The notes beneath the pieces were generated by a model that worked only from the letters and a program-made list of their open reading frames with translations, ran no database searches and had not been told where the DNA came from. The position numbers and the translations under genes were made by a program. 53,609 nucleotides of DNA, taken from Exiguobacterium chiriqhucha RW-2 (GTDB lineage Bacteria; Bacillota; Bacilli; Exiguobacteriales; Exiguobacteriaceae). The DNA is taken from positions 1 through 53,609 of the forward strand of contig NZ_ATCL01000015.1 of NCBI RefSeq assembly GCF_000416965.1, given 5' to 3'. The stretch's first letter is position 1, and the number at the start of each line of letters is the position of its first letter. Below, piece after piece: positions 29,989 to 41,178 of the stretch.

Positions 29989-30024
29989 TAACGGTTGTAA
30001 CGCTTAATTGATTGTTGTAAGCTA

Positions 30025-30060
30025 AGGAGGACGTATGTTAAAAGTAGCCTACGTCTTCCT
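30025..30060 (+). promoter_or_regulatory. SD-sequestering hairpin between fusA and tuf
   Basis: AGGAGGACGTA (30025-30035) pairs with TACGTCTTCCT (30050-30060), 11 bp with one G-U. The 5' arm contains a full Shine-Dalgarno sequence (AAGGAGG), followed by ATG at 30035. No T-run follows, so it is not a plain terminator. Confidence 0.6.
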
Positions 30061-30070
30061 AGTTAAATAA
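30035..30070 (+). CDS. Possible 11-residue leader peptide upstream of tuf
   Basis: The frame reads MLKVAYVFLVK and then TAA. It has AAGGAGG four bases before the ATG, a strong but close site, inside the hairpin at 30025-30060. No homologue is recognised. Its translation would open the hairpin. It could equally be chance, since the hairpin arms fix much of the sequence. Its stop is 33 bases before the tuf ATG. Confidence 0.25.
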   Translation: MLKVAYVFLVK

Positions 30071-30103
30071 AAAACTAATTGTCTAATAGAGGAGGAATCT
30101 AGA

Positions 30104-31291
<1,188 letters not shown>

Positions 31292-31312
31292 TCGATTGAT
31301 ACACTGACCTTT

Positions 31313-31348
31313 CAAGCAGTCCGCATTTTGCGGGCTGCTTTTTTGTTT
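31313..31348 (+). terminator. Terminator of the str operon
   Basis: AAGCAG and CCGC pair with GCGG and CTGCTT around ATTTT with a G-U pair between, followed by a long T-run. Confidence 0.92.
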
Positions 31349-31369
31349 TATGGCTAGACGTGGTAAGAT
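31340..31369 (+). promoter_or_regulatory. Weak promoter of the nucleotidyltransferase-like gene
   Basis: TTTTTG (31340-31345), 18-bp spacer, TAAGAT (31364-31369) with a TGG extension. It overlaps the T-run of the tuf terminator. Confidence 0.4.
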
Positions 31370-31400
31370 GGGACATATGTTGCAGGAAGGGGTGACGAGG

Positions 31401-31910
31401 ATGGAAAAACAAGTCGAGACGTTATGCCGCTTGAATGGGATTGCGTGTCGGTTCGGTGGGTCGACGTTATTGAAGCATCATGGACTCATCGAAACGACGA
31501 ATGACTTGGATGTATTCGTGGAGCCGGATCAATTCGAACGATTGGATCAAGTGTTGAGCCGAGTCGGCGTGAAAGTCGAAACGAAACCGCATGCCGACTA
31601 CATGACGACATACTTTAGTGAATATGTGTTTGAAGGGGGCGACATCGATGTGATGGCCAGTTTCCGGATGAAGTGCACCGATGGGATTTATACGCATCCC
31701 TACATTGAACCGGTCGGCAGCTGGATGCGACTCGAAGAGTGGGTCGTGCTGTATACGGTCATCGGTCGGGAAGATCGGCTTAATCGACTGGCGGATTATT
31801 TTGAGACGCATGAGCTCAATGAAGGGATCGTCCAAGCATGCCTCAAACGAGCCCCCGCCTCGGTCATTGAAGCCGTCACCGAACGCTTCGGAACCTATAT
31901 GAAACGCTAG
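31401..31910 (+). CDS. Nucleotidyltransferase-fold protein of unknown role
   Basis: 169-residue soluble protein. The N-terminal half fits the polymerase-beta-like nucleotidyltransferase pattern: FGGSTLL (GGS at 19-21), then D35-L-D37 in TTNDLDVFVEP, and a third acidic site at D81/D83 in GGDIDVMASF. Substrate is unknown; aminoglycoside nucleotidyltransferases, AbiEii-type toxins and minor tRNA/nucleotide enzymes share this fold. ATG at 31401 has AGGAAGGGG 8 bases upstream; in-frame ATGs at 31350 and 31378 lie earlier. It stands alone between the tuf terminator and the S10 promoters, where B. subtilis has ybaC. Confidence 0.7.
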   Translation: MEKQVETLCRLNGIACRFGGSTLLKHHGLIETTNDLDVFVEPDQFERLDQVLSRVGVKVETKPHADYMTTYFSEYVFEGGDIDVMASFRMKCTDGIYTHPYIEPVGSWMRLEEWVVLYTVIGREDRLNRLADYFETHELNEGIVQACLKRAPASVIEAVTERFGTYMKR

Positions 31911-31967
31911 GTCGAGTTGGCACGGCGGTTCTCGAAAGAAATAGTTCAACAAAAGAAGGAAAATAGC

Positions 31968-31996
31968 TTGCAAATGGGTTCGAATCTTGTTACATT
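31968..31996 (+). promoter_or_regulatory. Upstream promoter of the S10 cluster
   Basis: TTGCAA (31968-31973), 17-bp spacer, TACATT (31991-31996) with a TGT extension. Confidence 0.6.
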
Positions 31997-32048
31997 AGTG
32001 AACGTTGAACAACTCATCAGACATCCGGCACAATTAAAAAATCAAATC

Positions 32049-32077
32049 TTGCATTTCATATGTAGATTCGATATAAT
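32049..32077 (+). promoter_or_regulatory. Main promoter of the S10 cluster
   Basis: TTGCAT (32049-32054), 17-bp spacer, perfect TATAAT (32072-32077). With the upstream promoter it forms a tandem pair 81 bp apart. The gene-free stretch 31911-32288 is explained by these promoters and the leader RNA that follows. Confidence 0.9.
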
Positions 32078-32084
32078 GATTAAG

Positions 32085-32597
<513 letters not shown>

Positions 32598-32658
32598 TTC
32601 TTCATATAGTAGATACTAGCCAGAAGAGACAATAATTATTAAACAGGAGGTGTATCTC

Positions 32659-33285
32659 ATGGCTAAAGGAATCTTAGGAACAAAACTCGGTATGACTCAA
32701 ATCTTCAACGAAGCAGGCGAAGTCGTACCAGTAACAGTAGTTGCTGTCGAAGGAAACGTCGTTCTTCAACTTAAAACGGTTGAAACAGACGGTTACGAGG
32801 CACTTCAACTCGGTTTCGGAGACATCAAAGAATCACGTCAAAACAAACCAGCAAAAGGTCACGCTGCGAAAGCAAGTGCGACACCTAAGCGCTTCATCAA
32901 AGAGATTCGTACTTCAGTAGAAGGATACGAAATCGGTCAAGAGATCAAGGCGGACATTTTCGCTGCAGGTGAATTAGTAGACGTAACAGGTACATCGAAA
33001 GGTAAAGGATTCCAAGGTGCGATCAAGCGTCACGGACAATCACGTGGACCAATGGCTCACGGTTCGCGCTACCACCGTCGTCCTGGTTCGATGGGTCCTG
33101 TAGCTCCTAACCGCGTATTTAAAGGGAAGCTTCTTCCTGGTCAAATGGGTGGCGAGCGTAAAACGATTCAAAACCTTGAAGTTGTCAAAGTTGACGTGGA
33201 ACGCGGCCTTGTACTCGTTAAAGGCGCAATCCCAGGCGCTCGCAAGTCGAACGTCATCATCAAAACAGCGGTAAAGGGTAACTAA
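32659..33285 (+). CDS. rplC: Ribosomal protein L3
   Basis: Early-assembling 50S protein near the peptidyl-transferase centre. The 208 residues include [22 protein letters not shown] shortened here to its core [12 protein letters not shown], and [20 protein letters not shown], both on the internal extension. ATG at 32659 follows CAGGAGG; the GTG at 32650 is part of that site. L3 residues near the pleuromutilin/linezolid pocket appear ordinary. Confidence 0.96.
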   Translation: MAKGILGTKLGMTQIFNEAGEVVPVTVVAVEGNVVLQLKTVETDGYEALQLGFGDIKESRQNKPAKGHAAKASATPKRFIKEIRTSVEGYEIGQEIKADIFAAGELVDVTGTSKGKGFQGAIKRHGQSRGPMAHGSRYHRRPGSMGPVAPNRVFKGKLLPGQMGGERKTIQNLEVVKVDVERGLVLVKGAIPGARKSNVIIKTAVKGN

Positions 33286-33313
33286 TTAACTGCACGGAAA
33301 GGAGGAATTACGA

Positions 33314-33937
33314 ATGCCTAAAGTAGCTTTGCTTAACCAAACAGGTTCACAAGTTGGCGAAATCGAATTGGCAGAAGCCATCTTCGGTATCGAGCCAAAT
33401 GACTCAGTACTTTATGACGCGATCGTTATGCAACAAGCATCACGCCGTCAAGGTACTCACGATACGAAAGGTCGCTCGGAAGTACGCGGTGGCGGCCGTA
33501 AACCATGGAAACAAAAGGGAACTGGTCGTGCGCGCCAAGGTTCTATCCGCTCACCACAATGGGTTGGTGGTGGTACAGTCTTCGGTCCAACACCACGTTC
33601 ATACTCTTACAAGCTTCCTAAAAAAGTTCGTCGTCTTGCACTTCTCTCGGCTTTGTCGTCAAAAGTGAAAAACAACGAAATGATCGTCCTCGAAGGCCTT
33701 GCTTTCGATGCACCAAAAACAAAAGATATGGTCGCTGTACTTCTTGGCCTATCAGTAGAACGTAAGGCTCTCGTAGTCACAGCGGACTACAATGAGACTA
33801 TCGCTCTCGCAGCTCGTAACATCCCAGGAGTGACTGTGATCGAAGCAGCCGGCGTTAACGTTCTTGACCTCGTTGCTAACGACAAAGTCATCTTCACTAA
33901 AGATGCGGTTGCGAAGGTAGAGGAGGTGCTTGCATAA
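33314..33937 (+). CDS. rplD: Ribosomal protein L4
   Basis: 50S protein lining the exit tunnel with L22; in E. coli it is also the repressor of the S10 operon. The 207 residues contain the tunnel loop with [21 protein letters not shown] (core [15 protein letters not shown]), where macrolide-resistance changes occur; it looks unaltered. AAAGGAGG precedes the ATG. Its stop overlaps the rplW start by one base (TAATG). Confidence 0.97.
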   Translation: MPKVALLNQTGSQVGEIELAEAIFGIEPNDSVLYDAIVMQQASRRQGTHDTKGRSEVRGGGRKPWKQKGTGRARQGSIRSPQWVGGGTVFGPTPRSYSYKLPKKVRRLALLSALSSKVKNNEMIVLEGLAFDAPKTKDMVAVLLGLSVERKALVVTADYNETIALAARNIPGVTVIEAAGVNVLDLVANDKVIFTKDAVAKVEEVLA

Positions 33938-34218
33938 TGGCTCAAGCATACGATATCATCAAACGTCCTATCATCACTGAGCGTTCTGTTAGCCTCATGG
34001 AAGCTAACAAATACGTTTTCGAGATCGACGTTAAAGCGACTAAATCACAAGTGAAGCACGCTATCGAAACAATCTTCAACGTGAAAGTTGCTTCGGTAAA
34101 CACAATGAACATGAAACCGAAAGCGAAACGTGTCGGTCGTCACTCTGGTTACACATCGCGTCGTAAAAAAGCGATCGTAACTCTTGCTGAAGGCAACACA
34201 ATCGACTTCCTCGGTTAA
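33937..34218 (+). CDS. rplW: Ribosomal protein L23
   Basis: 50S protein at the tunnel exit, docking site for trigger factor and SRP. The 93 residues start [17 protein letters not shown], the family signature, and include [15 protein letters not shown] at the C-terminus. AGGAGG lies within the end of rplD, and the start shares one base with the rplD stop, so translation is coupled. Confidence 0.97.
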   Translation: MAQAYDIIKRPIITERSVSLMEANKYVFEIDVKATKSQVKHAIETIFNVKVASVNTMNMKPKAKRVGRHSGYTSRRKKAIVTLAEGNTIDFLG

Positions 34219-34252
34219 TTTACTACCTTAGAAGAAAAGGAGGGAATCCTCG

Positions 34253-35083
34253 ATGGCAATTAAAAAGTTTAAGCCGACCACTAACGGTCGCCGTAACATG
34301 ACATCTCTCGACTTTGCAGAGATCACAACGAATCGCCCTGAAAAATCGTTAACTGAAAAGCTTTCGAAAAAAGGCGGTCGTAACAACCAAGGTCGTTTGA
34401 CAGTACGTCACCAAGGTGGCGGACACAAACGTAAATACCGTATCATCGATTTCAAACGTAACAAAGATGGCATCGTCGGACGCGTTGCTACGATCGAATA
34501 CGATCCAAACCGTTCAGCAAACATCGCCCTCATCAACTATGCAGATGGTGAGAAACGTTACATCCTCGCTCCTAAGGGCATCAAAGTAGGCATGGAAATC
34601 ATGGCTGGCCCAGAAGCGGATATCAAAGTGGGGAACGCTCTTCCACTTATGAACATCCCTGTCGGTACTACTATCCACAACATCGAGCTTAAGCCTGGTA
34701 AGGGCGGTCAGCTTGTTCGTGCGGCTGGTGCATCGGCACAAATCCAAGGACGTGACGGCAAGTACGTTATCGTTCGTCTTCAATCAGGTGAATCACGTTT
34801 GTTCCTCGGCACTTGCCGCGCGACAGTCGGTTCAGTTGGTAACGAAGAACACGAACTCGTAAACATCGGTAAAGCAGGACGTTCACGTTGGTTAGGCAAA
34901 CGCCCAACAGTACGTGGTTCTGTAATGAACCCGGTTGATCACCCACACGGTGGTGGTGAAGGTCGTGCGCCAATCGGTCGTTCGGGCCCACTTACTCCTT
35001 GGGGTAAACCAGCTCTTGGTCTTAAAACACGTAAGAAAAACAAATCGAGCGACATGTACATCCTTCGTCGCCGTAAGAAATAA
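34253..35083 (+). CDS. rplB: Ribosomal protein L2
   Basis: Essential 50S protein for subunit joining and peptidyl-transfer. The 276 residues include [19 protein letters not shown] and the C-terminal [16 protein letters not shown], which contains the conserved histidine near the peptidyl-transferase centre. AAAGGAGGG precedes the ATG. The 66-base gap to rpsS has a CGGG.../CCCG hairpin (TCTCGGGCGG with CCGTTCCCGA), probably a minor spacer structure. Confidence 0.98.
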   Translation: MAIKKFKPTTNGRRNMTSLDFAEITTNRPEKSLTEKLSKKGGRNNQGRLTVRHQGGGHKRKYRIIDFKRNKDGIVGRVATIEYDPNRSANIALINYADGEKRYILAPKGIKVGMEIMAGPEADIKVGNALPLMNIPVGTTIHNIELKPGKGGQLVRAAGASAQIQGRDGKYVIVRLQSGESRLFLGTCRATVGSVGNEEHELVNIGKAGRSRWLGKRPTVRGSVMNPVDHPHGGGEGRAPIGRSGPLTPWGKPALGLKTRKKNKSSDMYILRRRKK

Positions 35084-35149
35084 TTACTACATGATTCTCG
35101 GGCGGTTCGAAAGGGCCGTTCCCGAATCATTCCAAAGGGAGGTTCTATC

Positions 35150-35425
35150 ATGGGTCGCAGCTTGAAAAAAGGTCCATTCGCAGATCACCATTTGCTCGCT
35201 AAAGTTGACAAACTTAACGAATCTGGTGAGAAGCAAGTCATCAAAACTTGGTCACGTCGCTCGACAATCTTCCCAGAATTCATGGGTCACACGTTCGGTG
35301 TACACGATGGTCGTAAACACGTACCAGTATTCGTGACAGAAGACATGGTCGGTCACAAACTTGGTGAATTCGCTCCAACACGTACGTACAAAGGTCACGG
35401 ATCAGACAAGAAAACGAAACGGTAA
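35150..35425 (+). CDS. rpsS: Ribosomal protein S19
   Basis: 30S head protein that contacts S13 and A-site tRNA. The 91 residues start [15 protein letters not shown] and include [19 protein letters not shown], both family hallmarks. GGGAGG precedes the ATG; the gene is followed after 20 bases by rplV. Confidence 0.97.
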   Translation: MGRSLKKGPFADHHLLAKVDKLNESGEKQVIKTWSRRSTIFPEFMGHTFGVHDGRKHVPVFVTEDMVGHKLGEFAPTRTYKGHGSDKKTKR

Positions 35426-35445
35426 TTTGAGGGGAGGTCAAATCC

Positions 35446-35778
35446 ATGCAAGCTAAAGCATCAGCTAATATGGTCCGTCTTGCTCCTCGCAAAGCACGTC
35501 TCGTTGTAGACTTAATTCGCGGGAAACAAGTCGGCGAAGCGCTCTCTGTCCTTGCTCACACGAACAAGGCAGCGTCGCCAATCGTTGAAAAAGTATTGAA
35601 GTCAGCGATTGCAAACGCAGAGCACAACTACGATATGAATATTGAGAACCTTGTAGTGTCGGAAATCTTCGTCAACGAAGGTCCAACACTCAAACGCTTC
35701 CGCCCACGTGCGATGGGTCGCGCAAGCCGCATTAACAAACGCACAAGCCACATCCACATCGTGGTAACTGAGAAATAA
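35446..35778 (+). CDS. rplV: Ribosomal protein L22
   Basis: Exit-tunnel protein. The 110-residue product includes [18 protein letters not shown] and the beta-hairpin with [19 protein letters not shown] (shortened core [17 protein letters not shown]), where insertions or deletions cause macrolide resistance; none is evident. GGGGAGG precedes the ATG. Confidence 0.97.
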   Translation: MQAKASANMVRLAPRKARLVVDLIRGKQVGEALSVLAHTNKAASPIVEKVLKSAIANAEHNYDMNIENLVVSEIFVNEGPTLKRFRPRAMGRASRINKRTSHIHIVVTEK

Positions 35779-35791
35779 GGAGGGATATGTA

Positions 35792-36451
35792 GTGGGTCAA
35801 AAGGTAAATCCGCACGGTCTTCGCGTTGGTATTATCAAAGACTGGGATTCGCGTTGGTACGCTGAGAAAGACTACGCAGATCTCCTTCATGAAGACTTCG
35901 TTATTCGTGAATACATCGAAAACAAAATGAAGGATGCTAGTGTTTCTAAAGTAGAAATCGAACGCGCTGCAAATCGCGTAAACATTTCACTTCACACTGC
36001 GAAACCAGGTATGGTTATCGGTAAAGGTGGTTCGGAAATCGAATCACTCCGTAAAAACATCATCAAGCTTGCTGAAGGCAAACGTGTTCACATCAACGTT
36101 GTTGAAGTGAAAAACGCGGACGCTGTCGCTAAACTTGTTGCTGAAAACATCGCTCGTCAATTGGAAGGCCGTGTGTCATTCCGTCGTGCAATGAAACAAT
36201 CAATCCAACGTTCGATGCGCACTGGCATCAAAGGGATCAAAACAGAAGTTTCTGGTCGTCTTGGTGGCGCTGATATCGCTCGTTCAGAGAAGTACTCGGA
36301 AGGAACAGTTCCACTTCACACGCTCCGTGCCGACATCGACTACGGAACAGCTGAAGCTGACACAACTTATGGTAAAATCGGAATTAAAGTCTGGTTGTAC
36401 CATGGTGAAGTTCTTCCAACAAAAAACAACACAGCTAAAAACGCTGAATAA
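35792..36451 (+). CDS. rpsC: Ribosomal protein S3
   Basis: 30S mRNA-entry protein with helicase-like activity. The 219 residues start [18 protein letters not shown] and contain a KH domain with [17 protein letters not shown], then the C-terminal domain with [20 protein letters not shown] (shortened core [16 protein letters not shown]). The GTG start has AAGGAGGG about 8 bases upstream. Confidence 0.97.
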   Translation: MGQKVNPHGLRVGIIKDWDSRWYAEKDYADLLHEDFVIREYIENKMKDASVSKVEIERAANRVNISLHTAKPGMVIGKGGSEIESLRKNIIKLAEGKRVHINVVEVKNADAVAKLVAENIARQLEGRVSFRRAMKQSIQRSMRTGIKGIKTEVSGRLGGADIARSEKYSEGTVPLHTLRADIDYGTAEADTTYGKIGIKVWLYHGEVLPTKNNTAKNAE

Positions 36452-36483
36452 TAAACACTCTTTCAGGAAGGAGGCAACACACT

Positions 36484-36921
36484 ATGTTGTTACCTAAACG
36501 CGTGAAATATCGTCGTGTACACCGTGGTAAAATGCGCGGAAATGCAAAACGCGGCACAACAGTTCATTTCGGTGAATTCGGTCTCCAATCGCTCGAAGCG
36601 AGCTGGATCACAAACCGTCAAATCGAATCAGCACGTATCGCAATGACACGTTATATGAAACGTGGTGGTAAAGTGTGGATCAAGATCTTCCCACACAAGC
36701 CATACACGAAAAAGCCTCTCGAAGTCCGAATGGGTTCGGGTAAAGGTGCTCCAGAAGGCTGGGTAGCTGTAGTTAAGCCTGGCAAAGTTATGTTTGAAAT
36801 CGCGGGTGTATCTGAGGAAGTAGCACGTGAGGCGCTTCGTCTTGCTGCACACAAACTTCCAGTTAAATGTAAGTTCGTGAAACGTGAAGAAAATGGTGGT
36901 GATACGAATGAAAGCAACTGA
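36484..36921 (+). CDS. rplP: Ribosomal protein L16
   Basis: 50S protein that positions A-site tRNA. The 145 residues include [18 protein letters not shown] and the [19 protein letters not shown] loop; evernimicin-site residues look ordinary. AAGGAGG precedes the ATG. It overlaps rpmC by 14 bases, which implies coupling. Confidence 0.97.
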   Translation: MLLPKRVKYRRVHRGKMRGNAKRGTTVHFGEFGLQSLEASWITNRQIESARIAMTRYMKRGGKVWIKIFPHKPYTKKPLEVRMGSGKGAPEGWVAVVKPGKVMFEIAGVSEEVAREALRLAAHKLPVKCKFVKREENGGDTNESN

Positions 36922-37111
36922 TCTCCGTCAATCAACAACTGAAGAGCTCAACGGTAAAGTAGGCGAGTGGAAAGAAGAACTCTTTAACCTTCGTTTCCAA
37001 TTGGCTACAGGTCAGCTTGAGAATCCTGCTCGTATCCGTGAAGTACGCAAGTCGATTGCGCGTGCTAAAACGATTCTTCGTGAACGCGAACTCGGCATCA
37101 ACAACGGCTAA
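36908..37111 (+). CDS. rpmC: Ribosomal protein L29
   Basis: Small two-helix 50S protein at the tunnel exit next to L23. The 67 residues start [18 protein letters not shown] and contain [19 protein letters not shown], the conserved core. ATG at 36908 is chosen for the family N-terminus and has GGTGGTG upstream; an in-frame GTG at 36884 lies deeper in rplP. Confidence 0.95.
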   Translation: MKATDLRQSTTEELNGKVGEWKEELFNLRFQLATGQLENPARIREVRKSIARAKTILRERELGINNG

Positions 37112-37144
37112 TCTAATCGGATTCTTTAAGAGGAGGTAACACTC

Positions 37145-37405
37145 ATGGAACGCAATAAGCGTAAAGTACTCACTGGACGCGTCGTGTCTGACAAAATGGA
37201 CAAAACGATCGTCGTTGCAGTTGAAACAAAAGTACGTCATAAGCTTTATGGCAAACGTGTAAACTACACGAAGAAATTTAAAGCACACGATGAGAACAAT
37301 GTCGCTAAAATCGGCGATGTGGTACGCATCGCGGAAACACGTCCGCTTTCTAAAGACAAACGTTTCCGTCTCGTAACAGTAGTAGAAGAGTCAGTAATCA
37401 TCTAA
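37145..37405 (+). CDS. rpsQ: Ribosomal protein S17
   Basis: Primary 16S rRNA binder with an OB-fold. The 86 residues include [19 protein letters not shown] and the C-terminal [19 protein letters not shown], both family hallmarks. AGGAGG precedes the ATG, 33 bases after rpmC. Confidence 0.97.
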   Translation: MERNKRKVLTGRVVSDKMDKTIVVAVETKVRHKLYGKRVNYTKKFKAHDENNVAKIGDVVRIAETRPLSKDKRFRLVTVVEESVII

Positions 37406-37448
37406 TAACAGTTCGGATCTATAAACATCCGGAGGGAGGTACACTCGC

Positions 37449-37817
37449 ATGATTCAACAAGAATCTCGCTTGAAAGTAGCAGACAACTCTGGCGCGCGTG
37501 AACTGTTGACAATTAAAGTCCTCGGTGGTTCAGGTCGTAAGACTGCCAACATCGGTGACATTATCGTCGCAACGGTAAAACAAGCAACACCAGGTGGCGT
37601 TGTTAAAAAAGGTGACGTTGTCAGAGCAGTTGTCGTTCGTACAAAACGCGGCGCTCGTCGTAAAGATGGTTCGTACATCCGTTTCGATGAGAACGCAGCA
37701 GTCATCATCAAAGATGACAAGAGCCCACGCGGCACTCGGATCTTCGGGCCAGTTGCACGTGAACTTCGTGAAAAAGAATTCATGAAGATCGTTTCGTTGG
37801 CACCGGAAGTACTTTAA
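37449..37817 (+). CDS. rplN: Ribosomal protein L14
   Basis: 50S protein in the intersubunit bridge, also the docking site of the silencing factor RsfS. The 122 residues start [18 protein letters not shown] and contain [28 protein letters not shown] precedes the ATG. First gene of what is the spc operon in E. coli; no promoter is visible before it here. Confidence 0.97.
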   Translation: MIQQESRLKVADNSGARELLTIKVLGGSGRKTANIGDIIVATVKQATPGGVVKKGDVVRAVVVRTKRGARRKDGSYIRFDENAAVIIKDDKSPRGTRIFGPVARELREKEFMKIVSLAPEVL

Positions 37818-37854
37818 TTTCCAATTTCAATCCTATAAGGAGGTGCGCAAAACG

Positions 37855-38163
37855 ATGCATGTTAAAAAAGGCGATACAGTCCAGGTAATGTCTGGTAAAG
37901 ATAAAGGCAAGCAAGGGGTTATCCTCAAAGCTATGCCAAGCAAGAACCGCGTAGTCGTAGAAGGTATCAACGTGATTAAAAAACACTCGAAACCATCACA
38001 AGCGAATCCACAAGGCGGTATCCTTGAAATCGAAGCACCAATTCACGTCTCGAACGTCATGCCACTCGACCCTAAAACGGGCAAACCAACTCGCGTTGGT
38101 TTCAAAGTAGTCGATGGTAAAAAAGTTCGTGTCGCGAAATCGGGCGAAGTACTCGATAAATAA
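37855..38163 (+). CDS. rplX: Ribosomal protein L24
   Basis: 50S assembly initiator with a KOW domain ([19 protein letters not shown]). The 102 residues include [15 protein letters not shown] and [19 protein letters not shown] at 37855 gives the family start MHVKKG; the GTG at 37843 belongs to the ribosome-binding site AAGGAGG, which then sits 11 bases away, slightly far. Confidence 0.95.
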   Translation: MHVKKGDTVQVMSGKDKGKQGVILKAMPSKNRVVVEGINVIKKHSKPSQANPQGGILEIEAPIHVSNVMPLDPKTGKPTRVGFKVVDGKKVRVAKSGEVLDK

Positions 38164-38195
38164 GAAGAACGTGACGAAAGGAGGTCCATTCGACT

Positions 38196-38735
38196 ATGAA
38201 CCGTTTGCAAGAGAAGTATAAAAGCGACATCGTGAAAGCGATGATGGATAAATTCAACTATGACTCAGTTATGCAAGTCCCACAGGTCGACAAGATCGTC
38301 ATCAACATGGGTGTAGGTGACGCTGTTTCGAACTCGAAGGCTCTTGACATGGCAGTGGAAGAATTATCAATTCTTTCTGGTCAAAAACCACTCGTAACGA
38401 AGGCTAAGAAATCAATCGCTGGTTTCAAACTTCGTGAAGGCATGCCAATCGGTGCGAAGGTTACTCTTCGTGGCGAGCGTATGTACGATTTCCTCGACAA
38501 ATTGGTAACTGTTTCACTTCCACGTGTACGCGACTTCCGCGGTGTATCGAAGAAAGCATTCGACGGACGCGGTAACTACACGCTTGGTGTGAAAGAGCAA
38601 CTTATTTTCCCTGAGATCGATTACGATAAAGTAACAAAAGTACGCGGTATGGATATCGTTGTTGTTACAACAGCGAACACAGACGAAGAAGCTCGTGAAT
38701 TGCTCACACTTCTCGGAATGCCATTCCAAAAATAA
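38196..38735 (+). CDS. rplE: Ribosomal protein L5
   Basis: 5S-rRNA-binding protein of the central protuberance. The 179 residues include [19 protein letters not shown] and [20 protein letters not shown], family hallmarks. AAAGGAGG precedes the ATG; rpsN follows after 20 bases. Confidence 0.97.
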   Translation: MNRLQEKYKSDIVKAMMDKFNYDSVMQVPQVDKIVINMGVGDAVSNSKALDMAVEELSILSGQKPLVTKAKKSIAGFKLREGMPIGAKVTLRGERMYDFLDKLVTVSLPRVRDFRGVSKKAFDGRGNYTLGVKEQLIFPEIDYDKVTKVRGMDIVVVTTANTDEEARELLTLLGMPFQK

Positions 38736-38755
38736 TCTAAAGGGAGGTCGACAAC

Positions 38756-39025
38756 ATGGCTAAAAAGTCAATGGTGAATCGCGAACAAAAACGCGAGAAA
38801 CTCGTTGCCCAGTACGCTGAGAAACGTGCACAATTGAAAGCTGAAGGCGACTACATCGGACTCAGCAAATTGCCACGTAACTCTTCACCTGTGCGTCTTC
38901 ATAACCGTTGCCGCATCACAGGTCGTCCACATGGTTACATGGGTAAATTCGGGATCAGCCGTATCAAGTTCCGTGATCTTGCATACAAAGGTCAAATCCC
39001 TGGTGTTAAAAAAGCAAGTTGGTAA
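38756..39025 (+). CDS. rpsN: Ribosomal protein S14, long cysteine-poor form
   Basis: 30S head protein near S19. At 89 residues this is the long form; the zinc-type S14 normal for this position in Bacillus is 61 residues with two CxxC pairs. Here only one cysteine remains, in [13 protein letters not shown], so no zinc ribbon can form. The rest ([22 protein letters not shown]) is standard. AGGGAGG precedes the ATG. In B. subtilis the long form is a Zur-controlled paralogue elsewhere; no Zur-type site is evident here. Confidence 0.95.
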   Translation: MAKKSMVNREQKREKLVAQYAEKRAQLKAEGDYIGLSKLPRNSSPVRLHNRCRITGRPHGYMGKFGISRIKFRDLAYKGQIPGVKKASW

Positions 39026-39056
39026 TCCACTAACAGTGTGAAAGGAGGTACATCGC

Positions 39057-39455
39057 ATGGTAATGACAGACCCAATTGCAGATATGCTTACACGTATCCG
39101 TAACGCTAACATGGTTCGCCATGAAAAATTAGAGCTTCCAGCTTCTAATATCAAACGTGAGGTTGCAGAGATCCTCAAGCGTGAAGGTTTCATTCGCGAT
39201 GTTGAATATATCGAGGACGCTAAGCAAGGTACACTTCGTTTGTTCCTTAAGTACGGAGCAAGCAACGAACGTGTTATCACTGGTCTCAAACGCATTTCGA
39301 AACCAGGTCTTCGTGTATACGCAAAAGCAGATGAAGTACCAAAAGTACTCGGAGGACTCGGTATCGCAGTTCTTTCGACATCAAAAGGTCTTATGACTGA
39401 TAAAGAAGCTCGCCAACAACAAGTCGGCGGCGAAGTGCTCGCCTACATCTGGTAA
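39057..39455 (+). CDS. rpsH: Ribosomal protein S8
   Basis: Central-domain 16S binder; in E. coli it represses the spc operon. The 132 residues start [18 protein letters not shown] and end with [20 protein letters not shown], the family signature. ATG at 39057 is 8 bases after AAAGGAGG; a second ATG six bases later would give MTDPIAD. Confidence 0.97.
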   Translation: MVMTDPIADMLTRIRNANMVRHEKLELPASNIKREVAEILKREGFIRDVEYIEDAKQGTLRLFLKYGASNERVITGLKRISKPGLRVYAKADEVPKVLGGLGIAVLSTSKGLMTDKEARQQQVGGEVLAYIW

Positions 39456-39488
39456 GTCACTTTTCTAACAAGAACGGAGGTGTAATCA

Positions 39489-40028
39489 ATGTCACGTATT
39501 GGTAAAAAACCAGTTACGATTCCAGCTGGCGTTACTGTATCGGTTGCAGAAGACAACACGGTCACAGTAAAAGGTGCTAAAGGTGAACTTTCGCTTTCAG
39601 CTAACCCAGCCTTGGAAATCAAAGTTGAAGAAAACGAATTGACTGTTGTTCGTCCGGATGACTCGAAAGAGAACCGTACGATCCACGGTACGACACGTGC
39701 CCTTATCGCCAACATGGTGGAAGGTGTGTCTAACGGATTCCAGAAAACACTTGAGATCTCAGGGGTTGGTTACCGTGCAGCTAAGCAAGGTAACAAACTC
39801 GTCCTCAGCCTCGGTTACTCGCACCCAATCGAGTACGTTGCTGAAGAAGGTATCGAGATTGAAGTTCCTTCAAACACGCAAATCATCGTTAAAGGGATTA
39901 ACAAAGAGCGCGTCGGTCACGTTGCAGCTCAAATCCGCTCGTACCGTGCTCCAGAACCTTACAAAGGTAAAGGTGTTCGTTACTCTGATGAACGTATTCG
40001 CCGTAAAGAAGGTAAGACTGGTAAGTAA
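39489..40028 (+). CDS. rplF: Ribosomal protein L6
   Basis: 50S protein near the factor-binding site. The 179 residues start [15 protein letters not shown] and contain the two L6 repeats, with [21 protein letters not shown] shortened core [13 protein letters not shown] and the C-terminal [29 protein letters not shown] precedes the ATG. Confidence 0.97.
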   Translation: MSRIGKKPVTIPAGVTVSVAEDNTVTVKGAKGELSLSANPALEIKVEENELTVVRPDDSKENRTIHGTTRALIANMVEGVSNGFQKTLEISGVGYRAAKQGNKLVLSLGYSHPIEYVAEEGIEIEVPSNTQIIVKGINKERVGHVAAQIRSYRAPEPYKGKGVRYSDERIRRKEGKTGK

Positions 40029-40062
40029 TTCGTCACGAAATGAACGGAAAGGAGTGGCATAA

Positions 40063-40425
40063 ATGATCACAAAAGCAGACAAAAATGCAGTTCGTAAGAA
40101 ACGTCATGCTCGTGTACGTCGTACGATCACGGGGACAGCAGCTCGTCCACGTTTGAACGTATTCCGCTCGAGCAAGCACATCTACGTTCAACTCATCGAT
40201 GATGCAGCACAAACAACGCTTGTGTCAGCATCTTCGAAAGATAAAGCTCTCGATCTTACAAACGGCGGCAACGTTGAAGCAGCGAAAGCTGTTGGTAAAC
40301 TTGCAGCTGAACGTGCACTCGAGAAAGGTATCGACACTGTTGTGTTCGACCGTGGTGGATACCTCTATCATGGCCGCGTCAAAGCTGTTGCTGAAGCAGC
40401 TCGTGAAGCAGGTCTTAAATTCTAA
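40063..40425 (+). CDS. rplR: Ribosomal protein L18
   Basis: 5S-rRNA-binding protein. The 120 residues have a basic N-terminus ([20 protein letters not shown]), then [14 protein letters not shown] and [22 protein letters not shown] precedes the ATG, and rpsE follows after 20 bases. Confidence 0.97.
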   Translation: MITKADKNAVRKKRHARVRRTITGTAARPRLNVFRSSKHIYVQLIDDAAQTTLVSASSKDKALDLTNGGNVEAAKAVGKLAAERALEKGIDTVVFDRGGYLYHGRVKAVAEAAREAGLKF

Positions 40426-40445
40426 CAAAAAGGAGGGGACACTCG

Positions 40446-40946
40446 ATGCGCCAGTTAGACGTTAACATGGAACAACTTGAAGAACGCGTTGTTACCGTAA
40501 ACCGCGTCGCGAAAGTCGTGAAAGGTGGCCGTCGCTTCCGTTTCGCCGCTCTCGTCGTCGTAGGTGACAAGAATGGTCACGTCGGTTTCGGTACAGGTAA
40601 GGCACAAGAGGTGCCAGAAGCGATCCGCAAGGCTATTGAAGCCGCTAAGAAAAACATGGTTCAAGTACCGATGGTTGGTACAACAATTCCACACGAAATC
40701 ACAGGAGTATTCGGAGCAGGTCGTGTATTCATGAAACCAGCTTCTGAAGGTACTGGGGTTATCGCAGGTGGACCGGTTCGTGCAGTGCTCGAACTTGCAG
40801 GTGTAGGTGACATCCTTTCGAAATCGCTTGGATCTAACACACCAATCAACATCGTCCGTGCGACGGTTAAAGGCTTGACAGAGCTTAAAAAAGCAGAGGA
40901 AGTTGCTAAACTACGCGGTAAAAGCGTAGAAGAACTTCTTAAATAA
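40446..40946 (+). CDS. rpsE: Ribosomal protein S5
   Basis: 30S protein important for decoding accuracy and mRNA unwinding. The 166 residues include [40 protein letters not shown] and [15 protein letters not shown]. The loop around KVVKGGRRF, where spectinomycin resistance arises, looks unaltered. AAGGAGGG precedes the ATG. Confidence 0.97.
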   Translation: MRQLDVNMEQLEERVVTVNRVAKVVKGGRRFRFAALVVVGDKNGHVGFGTGKAQEVPEAIRKAIEAAKKNMVQVPMVGTTIPHEITGVFGAGRVFMKPASEGTGVIAGGPVRAVLELAGVGDILSKSLGSNTPINIVRATVKGLTELKKAEEVAKLRGKSVEELLK

Positions 40947-40961
40947 GGGAGGGAATTAGAC

Positions 40962-41147
40962 ATGGCGAAACTCGCAATCACCCTCACACGCAGCACTATT
41001 GGTCGTCCTGAGGATCAGCGTGTAACAGTACGTACACTCGGTCTTCGTAAAATGCATCAGACTGTCGTTGTCCCTGACAACGTAGCGATGCGTGGTATGA
41101 TCAAAAAGGTGTCGCACCTTGTGACTGTAAACGAAATCAACGAATAA
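40962..41147 (+). CDS. rpmD: Ribosomal protein L30
   Basis: Small 50S protein, 61 residues: [20 protein letters not shown] then [15 protein letters not shown], matching the family throughout. GGGAGG precedes the ATG. Located 15 bases after rpsE and 31 bases before rplO. Confidence 0.96.
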   Translation: MAKLAITLTRSTIGRPEDQRVTVRTLGLRKMHQTVVVPDNVAMRGMIKKVSHLVTVNEINE

Positions 41148-41178
41148 TAAAGATCTTACTAAATAAGGAGGTGCCACT

